A stretch of 6,562 nucleotides of DNA from an uncultured Pseudomonadota bacterium (GCA_946885605.1 CAMPGR010000173.1:1-6562), one strand, 5' to 3'. Positions 1 to 5,648 are shown, counted from the first letter of the stretch. The notes: a model not told the origin generated them from the sequence alone. A program made the numbers and translations.

Positions 1-764
1 TTGGTGTCGCGGCGCGGCTCGTAGGCGATGGAGGGCAGGATCGCGATGCCCAATCCGAGTTCGACGTAGGTCTTGATGACGTCGGCATCGATCGCGCTCA
101 ACACGATGTTGGGCTTGATTCGCGCCGCTTCGAATGCGCGCAGCACCGCGGAGCCTCCGATGAAGCTCTGATCGAACGTGATGATGGGATACTTGGCGAT
201 CGACTTTAGCGTGAGGCGTTTCTCCCCGAGCAGCGGATGCCCCTTGGACGTGATCACGCTGCGGTGCAATTCGTAGCAGGGCAGCATGACGAGATCGTTG
301 GTCGACTCGGAGGGCTGGCCGCTCACGCCGATGTCGGCCTCGCCGGACGCAACGAGTTGCGCGGTCTGTGCCGGGCTTACCTGGCGCAGGATCAACTGCA
401 CGTTGGGATGGCGCCGAATGAAGTCGCGAATCACGTCGCGCAAGACGTAGCGCGCGTGCATGTGCGTGGTGGCGACGACGAGACGGCCTTCGTCCTTTGA
501 CGTAAAGTCTTCGCCGATGCGCTTCAGGTTCTCGGCGTCGTGCAGCATGCGCCGCGCCACATCGAGTATCGCCCGGCCCGGCTCGGTGACGCCCACGATG
601 CGGTTCCCCTTGCGCACCAGGATCGCGATGCCGATCTCCTGCTCGAGCATCTGGATCTGCTTGCTGATGCCGGGTTGCGAGGTGTGGAGCGCAGCGGCCG
701 CACGCGAGATGTTGAAGCCCTGTTCGGCGATGCCATGGAGGTATCGAAGCTGCTGGAGGTTCAT
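1..764 (-). CDS. LysR-family transcriptional regulator, CysB/Cbl-like subgroup (C-terminus beyond left edge)
   Basis: DNA-binding regulator, probably controlling the divergent operon from 942. The minus strand reads 254 codons from ATG at 764 with no stop; about 60-70 residues should lie off the window, judging by CysB at about 324 aa. The N-terminus MNLQQLRYL and the winged helix-turn-helix (about 18-45, with TSQPGISKQ at 28-36) are CysB/Cbl hallmarks. The effector domain starts near residue 93 and keeps VATTHMHARY (97-106), DLVMLPCY (157-164) and DADVIKTYV (227-235), colinear without gaps with E. coli CysB as I recall it. CysB positions 102, 103, 149 and 202 (Thr, Gln, Thr, Thr) are Met, His, Gly and Ile here, so sulfate or O/N-acetylserine is unlikely to be the effector; Thr100 is kept. 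There is no Shine-Dalgarno before the ATG. Family is confident; effector and target are inferred. Confidence 0.93.
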   Translation of the reverse strand, partial: MNLQQLRYLHGIAEQGFNISRAAAALHTSQPGISKQIQMLEQEIGIAILVRKGNRIVGVTEPGRAILDVARRMLHDAENLKRIGEDFTSKDEGRLVVATTHMHARYVLRDVIRDFIRRHPNVQLILRQVSPAQTAQLVASGEADIGVSGQPSESTNDLVMLPCYELHRSVITSKGHPLLGEKRLTLKSIAKYPIITFDQSFIGGSAVLRAFEAARIKPNIVLSAIDADVIKTYVELGLGIAILPSIAYEPRRDT

Positions 765-772
765 GTCGGGAA

Positions 773-778
773 ACTATA
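773..778 (-). promoter_or_regulatory. Probable -10 box of the LysR-type regulator gene
   Basis: On the minus strand this reads TATAGT, a 5/6 match to TATAAT. Only 8 bases separate it from the ATG at 764, so transcription from it would start at or within a base or two of the start codon. The mRNA would be essentially leaderless, which agrees with the missing Shine-Dalgarno. No good -35 is present (TCTATC at a 17-base spacing). It overlaps the T-N11-A dyad at 776-790, which suits autorepression. Alternatively the real promoter lies further upstream. Confidence 0.4.
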
Positions 779-790
779 ACCGTGGATTAT
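776..790. promoter_or_regulatory. LysR-type operator candidate (T-N11-A dyad)
   Basis: ATAACCGTGGATTAT is an imperfect dyad: arms ATAA and TTAT are 7 bases apart, with an additional C/G pair inside. T777 and A789 satisfy the T-N11-A rule of LysR-type binding sites. It lies in the divergent promoter region 12 bases from the regulator's start codon and overlaps its probable -10. If the operon promoter used the weak TAGTAT at 836-841, transcription would start near 848 and this dyad would be centred at about -65, the usual high-affinity recognition position. The dyad is seen; its role is inferred. Confidence 0.5.
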
Positions 791-800
791 CGAGCGATAG

Positions 801-813
801 AAAGAGATTCTTT
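801..813. promoter_or_regulatory. Second A/T-rich dyad, possible activation site
   Basis: AAAGAGATTCTTT has perfect 5-base arms (AAAGA/TCTTT) around a 3-base centre. Its centre lies 24 bases (roughly two helical turns) downstream of the centre of the 776-790 dyad. This is the arrangement expected when a LysR tetramer spans a recognition site and a promoter-proximal activation site. It could also simply be part of the A/T-rich promoter core, since TATAGC at 814-819 directly follows. Short dyads of this size can occur by chance. Confidence 0.3.
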
Positions 814-832
814 TATAGCATAGGCGCGGGCG

Positions 833-910
833 GAGTAGTATTGAATCGCCGGGTTCACCCCTTCGGCGAAGGTCAGGCAGGCTTCGCCAAGGCAAATGCG
901 AATACTCCTC
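833..910 (+). other. Nested inverted repeats in the operon leader
   Basis: The outer arms GAGTAGTATT (833-842) and AATACTCCTC (901-910) are complementary at 9 of 10 positions. Inside them, GGCGAAG (865-871) and CTTCGCC (882-888) form a 7-bp stem with a 10-base loop. That stem is mutually exclusive with a tighter hairpin, CCTTCG/CGAAGG (860-872). The block ends 18 bases before the ribosome binding site (AAGGA, 929-933) of the first gene, so it would sit in the mRNA leader if the promoter lies upstream. No T-run follows, so it is not a standard intrinsic terminator. It may be a structured leader, a protein-binding DNA element or a decayed small palindromic repeat. Confidence 0.35.
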
Positions 911-941
911 GAGTGAAAATCGTCAGAGAAGGAAAAATCCG

Positions 942-2657
942 ATGCCGAAGATGACCGGAGCGCGGCTCTTCGCGGAAATGATGCGCGGCTACGAGGTCTC
1001 GCACATCTTTTTCGTGCCGGCGTTCATTCTGAAGGCGTTCGCCGAAATGGAGGACATGCCGACCGCGCGCATCATGGTTCACGGCGAGAAGGCGGCGGCG
1101 TACATGGCCGACGGCTATGCGCGCGCGAGCGGGAAACCCGGCATCTGCATGGCGCAGATGATCGGCGCGTCGAATCTCGCGGCGGGCCTGCGCGACGGGT
1201 TCATGGCGGGCGCACCAATCATCGCGATCACTGGAGGCCCCACGCCGCAATCGCGCTATCGCCACGCCTACCAGGAAGTGGACGACATCACGCAGTTCGA
1301 CGCAGTCACCAAGTTCAACGCGCAGGTGGATCACGTCACGCGCATGCCGGATCTCCTGCGCCAGGCGTTTCGCGTATCGACTTCCGGCGCGCCGGGCCCG
1401 GTGCATCTGCGCATTCAGAGCCATCTTGGGCAGATGACGGAACAGGAGGCGGAGCTCGACCCGCTGGTTGAAGAAATGTACAGGCGCGTGCCGCCGTTTC
1501 GCCCGGAGCCCGAAGCGCAGCGCATCCGCGACGCTGCGGCGCTGCTCGAGGTGGCACAGCGTCCGGTGATCGTCGCGGGCGGCGGCGTCATCCGCTCCGG
1601 CGCCCACGCCGAAGTGCTCGAGCTCGCCGAGAAGCTTTCCACTCCGGTTGCGACCTCGCTCAACGCCAAGGCGACGCTCGCCGACGCCCACCCGCTCAAC
1701 GTCGGCGTGCCGGGCGCATACTCGCGCGACTGCGCGAACCGGGTGCTGCATGAAGCCGATCTCGTCTTCTTCATCGGAAGCCACACCGGCGGTCAGGTCA
1801 CGAACAACTGGATGTTTCCGCCGCCCGGGACGAAGGTGATTCAGCTCGACATCGATCCCGCCGAACTGGGGCGCAACTATCCGAATGCGGTGTCGATACT
1901 CGGGGATGCGAAGACGAGCCTGCGGCGGTTGATCGACGCCGTGCCGAAGCGATCCCCCGGGGCAAGGCGAGAGTGGAACGAGCGCGCGCAGCGCATCGTC
2001 GCGGAATGGCGCGGGGAAAACGCCGAAATGCACAACGCGGACGTCGCGCCCATCCGACCCGAGCGCATCTGCAAGGACATCTCGGAAGTATTGCCGCCTG
2101 ATGGCGTGGTCGTCTCCGATACCGGCCACGCGGGGATCTGGACCGCTCGCTTCATCGAGTTGAAACATCCGGGACAAAGCTACTACCGCACGGCGGGTTC
2201 GCTTGGTTGGGGATTTCCCGCCGCGCTCGGCGTCAAATGCGCGCTGCCCGATCGTCCCGTCGTGTGCTTTACCGGCGACGGCGGATTCTACTATCACATC
2301 GCCGAGCTCGAGACCGCGCGCCGCCACAACATCAGCGCGGTAATCGTCGTCAACAACAACAGCGCCCTCAACCAGGAGATCAAGTTGAACGACATCGCCT
2401 ACGGCGGCAAGCAGCGCGGGCGCGCCGAGGAGATGTGGCGCTTCCCCGACGTCGATTTCGCGAAGATCGCCGAGGGCTTCGGCTGCGTCGGCATGCGCGT
2501 GGAAAAGCCGGGCGATCTAGCGCCTGCGCTGGAGCGAGCGATCAGGATGAACAAGCCAGTCGTCGTCGATGTGGTGACGGACATGTACGCCATTGCGCCG
2601 CATCCGTGGACGCCGACCGGGCGCGATTTTCACTCGTACCAGAAGACGGGGGCATAG
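942..2657 (+). CDS. Thiamine-diphosphate-dependent enzyme, acetolactate synthase-like
   Basis: Cytoplasmic ThDP enzyme expected to cleave, decarboxylate or ligate a 2-oxo acid. The length (571 aa) and three-domain order are those of the family: Pyr domain about 5-170, central domain about 190-330, PP domain about 370-555. The invariant cofactor-activating Glu is E49 in HGEKAAAYMADGYARASG (47-64). The Mg-ThDP motif begins GDGGF (445-449) and ends NNN (471-473); D446 and N472/N473 are the metal-side residues. YQEVDD (110-115) and GSLGWGFPAALG (419-430) resemble acetolactate synthases. No small regulatory subunit lies nearby and the context is catabolic, so valine/isoleucine biosynthesis is unlikely. 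The start at 942 is supported by AAGGA 8 bases upstream; an in-frame ATG at 951 is too far from it. First gene of the operon, 2 bases before the next. Substrate unknown; other options are oxo-acid decarboxylase or carboligase. Confidence 0.93.
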   Translation: MPKMTGARLFAEMMRGYEVSHIFFVPAFILKAFAEMEDMPTARIMVHGEKAAAYMADGYARASGKPGICMAQMIGASNLAAGLRDGFMAGAPIIAITGGPTPQSRYRHAYQEVDDITQFDAVTKFNAQVDHVTRMPDLLRQAFRVSTSGAPGPVHLRIQSHLGQMTEQEAELDPLVEEMYRRVPPFRPEPEAQRIRDAAALLEVAQRPVIVAGGGVIRSGAHAEVLELAEKLSTPVATSLNAKATLADAHPLNVGVPGAYSRDCANRVLHEADLVFFIGSHTGGQVTNNWMFPPPGTKVIQLDIDPAELGRNYPNAVSILGDAKTSLRRLIDAVPKRSPGARREWNERAQRIVAEWRGENAEMHNADVAPIRPERICKDISEVLPPDGVVVSDTGHAGIWTARFIELKHPGQSYYRTAGSLGWGFPAALGVKCALPDRPVVCFTGDGGFYYHIAELETARRHNISAVIVVNNNSALNQEIKLNDIAYGGKQRGRAEEMWRFPDVDFAKIAEGFGCVGMRVEKPGDLAPALERAIRMNKPVVVDVVTDMYAIAPHPWTPTGRDFHSYQKTGA

Positions 2658-2659
2658 GA

Positions 2660-3217
2660 ATGACCGAAGGCATCAAACCCATCCGGCGGGTCGTGATTGG
2701 AAACGACGCGCAAGGCCGCTCGCGCGTGCTCTACGACAGCGCCGCGCCCAACGTGAATGCGAACGCGTTCAAGAAGGGCACCGGCATGACCGATATCTGG
2801 GTCTTCCACAGCTGTCCGGCGCCGATATCGGGCGAGCGCGACGACGGCAACCTGCCGTTTCACTTCGAGCCGCCGCACACGGGGGGCCACTTGCGCATCG
2901 TGCAGTCCGATCCGAAACCCAAGGACTACGATCCCGCGCAGGACAAGTACATCGTCCCCGAGCATCCACCGAAGAAAACCGAGGGCGGAACGTGGGAGCG
3001 CGGCGGCCAGAATCTCTACACGACCCGCATCCACAAGTCCGAGACGCTCGACTACGGCATTCTGCTTTCGGGCGAACGCGTGCTCATCACCGACGACGGC
3101 CAGCGCGTGCTGAAGCCTGGCGACTGCGTGGTGCAGATCGGGAGCTGGCACGCGTGGGGCAATCCCAATGCCAGCCAGATGGCGTTCGTGATGATGGGCG
3201 CGAAGTTCGACGAATAA
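2660..3217 (+). CDS. Cupin-fold protein 1 (motif-1 residues retained)
   Basis: Small cytoplasmic beta-barrel protein (185 aa) of the cupin superfamily, probably metal-binding; reaction unknown. The conserved barrel is in the C-terminal half. Motif 1 is IHKSETLDY (124-132), with H125, E128 and D131 as candidate ligands, followed by LLSGE (135-139). Motif 2 is KPGDCVVQIGSWHAWGN (152-168), with H164 and N168. The N-terminal half has KPIRRVV (6-12), TDIWVF (44-49) and FEPPHTGGH (69-77), all with counterparts in the second cupin downstream. The start was chosen at 2660 because it lies 2 bases after the stop of the ThDP gene (GGGGGCATAGGAATG) and gives the family N-terminus. The open frame continues further upstream, but only as a shadow of that gene. 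Tight coupling suggests it acts on a substrate or product of the ThDP enzyme, possibly as an isomerase, dioxygenase or binding protein. Confidence 0.88.
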   Translation: MTEGIKPIRRVVIGNDAQGRSRVLYDSAAPNVNANAFKKGTGMTDIWVFHSCPAPISGERDDGNLPFHFEPPHTGGHLRIVQSDPKPKDYDPAQDKYIVPEHPPKKTEGGTWERGGQNLYTTRIHKSETLDYGILLSGERVLITDDGQRVLKPGDCVVQIGSWHAWGNPNASQMAFVMMGAKFDE

Positions 3218-3222
3218 ATCGC

Positions 3223-3310
3223 TTTCGTCTTCCCGGCGAACGCCGGGATCCAGGCTCTCTGGATTCCGGATCGCACTCGCCTGCGGCTCGTTTGTCCGGA
3301 ATGACGAAGA
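3223..3310. repeat. Palindromic intergenic repeat (REP/MITE-like)
   Basis: An approximately 85-base palindromic element fills the gap between the two cupin genes. Its ends are imperfect inverted repeats: TTCGTCTTCCCGG (3224-3236) against CCGGAATGACGAA (3296-3308), 11 of 13 pairs. Inside are a perfect 7-bp stem CCCGGCG/CGCCGGG (3232-3247, AA between), a 6-bp stem ATCCAG/CTGGAT (3248-3264) and two TCCGGA palindromes (3265-3270, 3295-3300). The edge pattern TCGTCATTCCGG on the minus strand matches a style of dispersed intergenic repeat common in proteobacterial genomes, as I recall it. It encodes nothing. There is no T-run, so strong termination is unlikely; it could affect mRNA processing between the cupins. 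Confidence 0.72.
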
Positions 3311-3327
3311 CTAAGGAAACGATTGTT

Positions 3328-3334
3328 AGAGGGA
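3328..3334 (+). promoter_or_regulatory. Ribosome binding site fixing the start of cupin 2
   Basis: AGAGGGA lies 5 bases before the ATG at 3340. It favours that start over an in-frame ATG at 3301, which would add 13 residues, lies inside the palindromic repeat and has no purine-rich sequence at a proper distance. Confidence 0.65.
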
Positions 3335-3339
3335 TACAG

Positions 3340-3888
3340 ATGACCGATAAAGCCAAACCCGTGCGCAGGATCGTCGTCGTCGACGAGAACGAGCGCTCGA
3401 AGTGCATCGCGGACGGCCCGTCCCCCGACGTGCGCACCGATCCCGCCCGGCCGGGCTTCGCGTCGACGCGCATCTGGGTCACCGACCGCACGCCGCCCAG
3501 CCTCAAAGGCATGCGGGAATCGCTGCATATGCCGCACACGCTCGAGCCGCCGCCCGGCGGTTCGGTGTGTCGCGTGGTGACGTTTCCTCCCGAGGAGTCT
3601 TACAAGGGCAAAGTCGGCGCGAAGGAAGTGCAGGCGTATTTCGCCGCGATGGGCTCACCGGGCGCCTCGACCTATTCGCCCAGAGCGCCGCATCCCTACA
3701 TGCAGAAAACGCGCACGCTGGACTTTTGCCTCGTGCTCGAGGGCGAGATCACCCTCGTGCTCGACACCGAGGAAGTGCACCTCAATGCGGGCGATACCGT
3801 CGTCCAGCGCGGCACCAACCACGCGTGGAGCAACCGCTCGGGCAAGCCCTGCGTCATCGCCTTTTCATCACACGATGGGAAGTGGTAA
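3340..3888 (+). CDS. Cupin-fold protein 2 (motif 1 degenerate)
   Basis: Second cupin, 182 aa, a full-length diverged paralogue of the preceding one. Shared landmarks are KPVRRIVV (6-13), TRIWV (43-47), LEPPPGG (68-74), TLDF (126-129), LEGE (133-136) and AGDTVVQRGTNHAWSN (150-165). Aligned on TLD[YF], its first motif reads MQKTRTLDF, so H125 and E128 of cupin 1 are replaced by Q122 and R125. D128, H161 and N165 remain. Metal binding is therefore doubtful, and it may be a ligand-binding or structural partner of cupin 1, for example in a hetero-oligomer. The start at 3340 follows AGAGGGA at 5-base spacing. A 122-base gap containing a palindromic repeat separates it from cupin 1, and 64 bases separate it from the following transporter gene. 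Fold is confident; function is unknown. Confidence 0.87.
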   Translation: MTDKAKPVRRIVVVDENERSKCIADGPSPDVRTDPARPGFASTRIWVTDRTPPSLKGMRESLHMPHTLEPPPGGSVCRVVTFPPEESYKGKVGAKEVQAYFAAMGSPGASTYSPRAPHPYMQKTRTLDFCLVLEGEITLVLDTEEVHLNAGDTVVQRGTNHAWSNRSGKPCVIAFSSHDGKW

Positions 3889-3907
3889 TGGACTGAGACG
3901 TTTCGAG

Positions 3908-3927
3908 GTGCGGTAAACTGGCCGCAC
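3908..3927 (+). promoter_or_regulatory. Hairpin, possibly with an internal promoter -10, before the first TctC gene
   Basis: GTGCGG (3908-3913) and CCGCAC (3922-3927) form a 6-bp GC-rich stem with an 8-base loop TAAACTGG. The loop's TAAACT (3914-3919) resembles a -10 box, but only weak -35 candidates precede it (TGGACT at 3889 with 19-base spacing). No T-run follows, so it is a poor terminator. It may mark an internal promoter or mRNA-stability element that sets binding-protein expression apart from the enzymes. Confidence 0.25.
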
Positions 3928-3941
3928 AATAACGAGACCGT

Positions 3942-3947
3942 AGGAGG
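3942..3947 (+). promoter_or_regulatory. Strong Shine-Dalgarno for the first TctC gene
   Basis: A perfect AGGAGG lies 5 bases before the ATG at 3953, the strongest ribosome binding site in the window. High translation relative to the enzymes fits a periplasmic binding protein, which is needed in excess. Confidence 0.75.
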
Positions 3948-3952
3948 AAGAG

Positions 3953-4915
3953 ATGAACGCACGAAGCAGCATCGCTGCCGCGGCACTCGCGTTCGCAAGT
4001 CTGCTGCAAGCCGGAGTCGCCTGGTCACAGCAGTTTCCCGCGAAGCCGATCCGGTTCGTGATCGGCCCCGCGCCCGACGTGCTCGCGCGCATGGTGGGAC
4101 AGAAGTTGACGGACGCCTGGGGCCAGCAGGTGATCGTCGATCAGCGTCCCGGCGCCGGTGGCATTATCGCAGCCGAGACGGTCGCGAAATCGCCGCCGGA
4201 CGGCTACACGTGGCTCCTCAGCACCGGCGCCTATCCGACCCTCGTGGGACTCTATCCGAAGCTGCCTTTCGATTTCGTGCGCGACTTCGAGCCGGTGAGC
4301 CTCCTCGCGTCGATTCCGTTTTTGCTGGTCGCGCATCCTTCGCTGCCAGTAAAGTCCGTGAGCGAACTGCTCAAGCTGGCCCGCGCGCGGCCCGGACAGA
4401 TCAACTACGCCTCCTCCGGCGCCGGCACCACCGCCCACCTCGCCGGCGAGATGTTCAAGAGCATGGCGAAGGTGAATCTCGTGCACGTGGCCTACAAAGG
4501 CGTGCCGGCCGGGCTCGTCGGAGTAATCAGCGGAGAATCGCAGCTCATGTTCGCGATCATGCAGGCGGGTTTCCCGCACGTGAAATCCGGCAAGCTTCGC
4601 GCGCTGGCGGTCTCCGGCGCAAAGCGCTCAGAGTCGGCGCCCCAAGTGCCAACGATTGCAGAATCCGGCGTGTCCGGCTACGAATTCACTTCGTGGAATG
4701 GTGTGCACGTTCCTGCCAATACGCCCAAAGCGGTAATCAGGCGGATACAAGCCGAGCTCGTCAAGGTGGTTGCGGTGCCGGACGTGCGCGAGCGCATGGT
4801 CTCGCTCGGGATGGAAGTCGCCGGGAGCACGCCGGAAGAGCTCGGCGCCCTGGTCAAGTCCGACATCGCAAAATGGAGCAAAGTGATCAAGGAAGCCGGG
4901 GTGCGCGTTGACTGA
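3953..4915 (+). CDS. Tripartite tricarboxylate transporter (TctC/Bug) substrate-binding protein 1
   Basis: Periplasmic solute receptor of the TctC/Bug family, which binds small carboxylates or related solutes. 320 aa is the usual size. Residues 1-25 form a Sec signal peptide with probable cleavage at AWS-QQ. Mature-protein landmarks are FPAKPIRFVI (28-37), GQQVIVDQRPGAGG (57-70), PDGYTW (81-86), NYASSGAGTTAHLAGE (about 150-165), VAYKG and a C-terminal helical region. The loop after the first strand, normally APGGG-D-like, reads GPAPDVLAR (38-46). Against the second TctC protein of this operon it lacks four residues. Because this loop helps form the ligand cleft, specificity or affinity may be altered. 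The deletion is in frame and the rest of the protein is intact. No TctA/TctB membrane genes are in the window. The stop overlaps the next gene by 8 bases. Confidence 0.94.
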   Translation: MNARSSIAAAALAFASLLQAGVAWSQQFPAKPIRFVIGPAPDVLARMVGQKLTDAWGQQVIVDQRPGAGGIIAAETVAKSPPDGYTWLLSTGAYPTLVGLYPKLPFDFVRDFEPVSLLASIPFLLVAHPSLPVKSVSELLKLARARPGQINYASSGAGTTAHLAGEMFKSMAKVNLVHVAYKGVPAGLVGVISGESQLMFAIMQAGFPHVKSGKLRALAVSGAKRSESAPQVPTIAESGVSGYEFTSWNGVHVPANTPKAVIRRIQAELVKVVAVPDVRERMVSLGMEVAGSTPEELGALVKSDIAKWSKVIKEAGVRVD

Positions 4916-5648
4916 GCTCGACAAGGCGTACTGGATTTCCTGGTACAACGTTCCGGAAGAAGACCGGGACGCCTATTTCGCGTGGTTACATGCGGAGTAC
5001 ATGCCGAAGGTTCTCGAGCGGCCCGGCGTCCTGTGGGCGGCGCATTACGCTTCGGAAGAAAACGTCATACCGCTCGGCGGCGGCAAAGGCCGCGTGAGCC
5101 ACGTGAAGCCGGATTCCGTTCCGGCGGGCGACCGTTATATCCTCATCTTCGGCGCAACCGAAGCGCACGCCTTCGCCAATCCGAGCCCGCTGCGCTTCCA
5201 TGCGGGATTGCCGGAGCGCGATCGGAAGATGCTCGCGATGCGCAGCGGCGAACGGATGAACGTCATGCTGGAGGAAGGGCGCGTCTACGGCCCCGCAGCG
5301 CCGGATCGTGGTCTCGCGCCGAGCCCCTGCATACAACTCGGCAGCTTCAATTCCGGATCGCTCGAGGAGGAAGACGAAATGCTCGCGTGGTACGCGCAGT
5401 GGCGGCTGCCTTCCATGAGGATGGTGCCCGGCTGCGTGCGCGTGCGCAAGCTCGTGTCCGTCTCCGGCTGGGCCAAGCACGCGTGCTTTTACGAGTTCAC
5501 TTCGCTGGAAGCGCGTAACGAGCAATTCGTCCATTACGAGCGTTCCAACCCCGAAATGGAGGCGTGGTCGAAACGGGTCGTACGCAATACGGTTCACGCG
5601 CCCGGATCGGCCAACGTCGCCCGGAGAATAAAACTGGAGGTGAAATGA
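4908..5648 (+). CDS. Hypothetical two-domain protein, dimeric alpha/beta-barrel (EthD-like) appearance
   Basis: I do not recognise a named family with certainty. The 246-aa protein looks like a tandem of two ferredoxin-like halves. Half 1 has a strand YWISWYNV (8-15), EEDRDAYFAWLHAEYMPKV (17-35), PGVLWAAHY (39-47) and a strand RYILIFGA (76-83). Half 2 has IQLGSFN (142-148), EEEDEMLAWYAQWRLPSM (153-170), PGCVRVRKL (174-182) and ACFYEFTS (192-199). This strand-helix-PG-strand-strand order occurs in EthD and ABM-type dimeric alpha/beta barrels, whose members include oxygenases, decyclizing or decarboxylating enzymes and binding proteins. No signal peptide is visible, so it is cytoplasmic. The start is TTG at 4908, inside the end of the preceding gene (8-base overlap); the first in-frame ATG (residue 32) would cut half 1. 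The stop overlaps the next start as ATGA. Function is inferred only from fold and operon context. Confidence 0.8.
   Translation: MTELDKAYWISWYNVPEEDRDAYFAWLHAEYMPKVLERPGVLWAAHYASEENVIPLGGGKGRVSHVKPDSVPAGDRYILIFGATEAHAFANPSPLRFHAGLPERDRKMLAMRSGERMNVMLEEGRVYGPAAPDRGLAPSPCIQLGSFNSGSLEEEDEMLAWYAQWRLPSMRMVPGCVRVRKLVSVSGWAKHACFYEFTSLEARNEQFVHYERSNPEMEAWSKRVVRNTVHAPGSANVARRIKLEVK
5636..5640 (+). promoter_or_regulatory. Ribosome binding site of the second TctC gene
   Basis: GGAGG lies 4 bases before the ATG at 5645 and inside the last codons of the upstream gene. With the ATGA stop/start overlap it indicates translational coupling and decides the start. Confidence 0.6.

Noticed and set aside
237..954. 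Plus-strand open frames over the regulator gene and the promoter region
   Set aside because: They are antisense to the clearly CysB-like coding frame and show no conserved motif; one also runs through the divergent promoter region into the start of the ThDP gene.
873..2327. A 484-codon open frame on the minus strand opposite the ThDP enzyme gene
   Set aside because: It is Arg/His-rich with no recognisable motif and no ribosome binding site. It is explained by the high third-position GC of the genuine plus-strand gene.
942..2657. Identity as sulfoacetaldehyde acetyltransferase, suggested by the CysB-like neighbour and the MPKMT N-terminus
   Set aside because: Beyond those first residues the remembered Xsc sequence does not match, and no phosphate acetyltransferase or sulfonate genes are present.
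2207..2659. A long N-terminal extension of cupin 1 to an upstream start
   Set aside because: The added part is out-of-frame ThDP gene sequence. The ATG at 2660 gives the cupin-family N-terminus.
3223..3310. Intrinsic transcription terminator between the cupins
   Set aside because: The stems are strong but no T-run follows any of them, and the operon continues with coupled genes.
2593..3339. A long N-terminal extension of cupin 2 through cupin 1 and the repeat
   Set aside because: The upstream part is Arg-rich shadow sequence and repeat. AGAGGGA at 3328-3334 sets the start at 3340.
4049..4093. Frameshift or pseudogene in the first TctC gene
   Set aside because: The missing stretch is a multiple of three and the frame, signal peptide and downstream motifs are intact.
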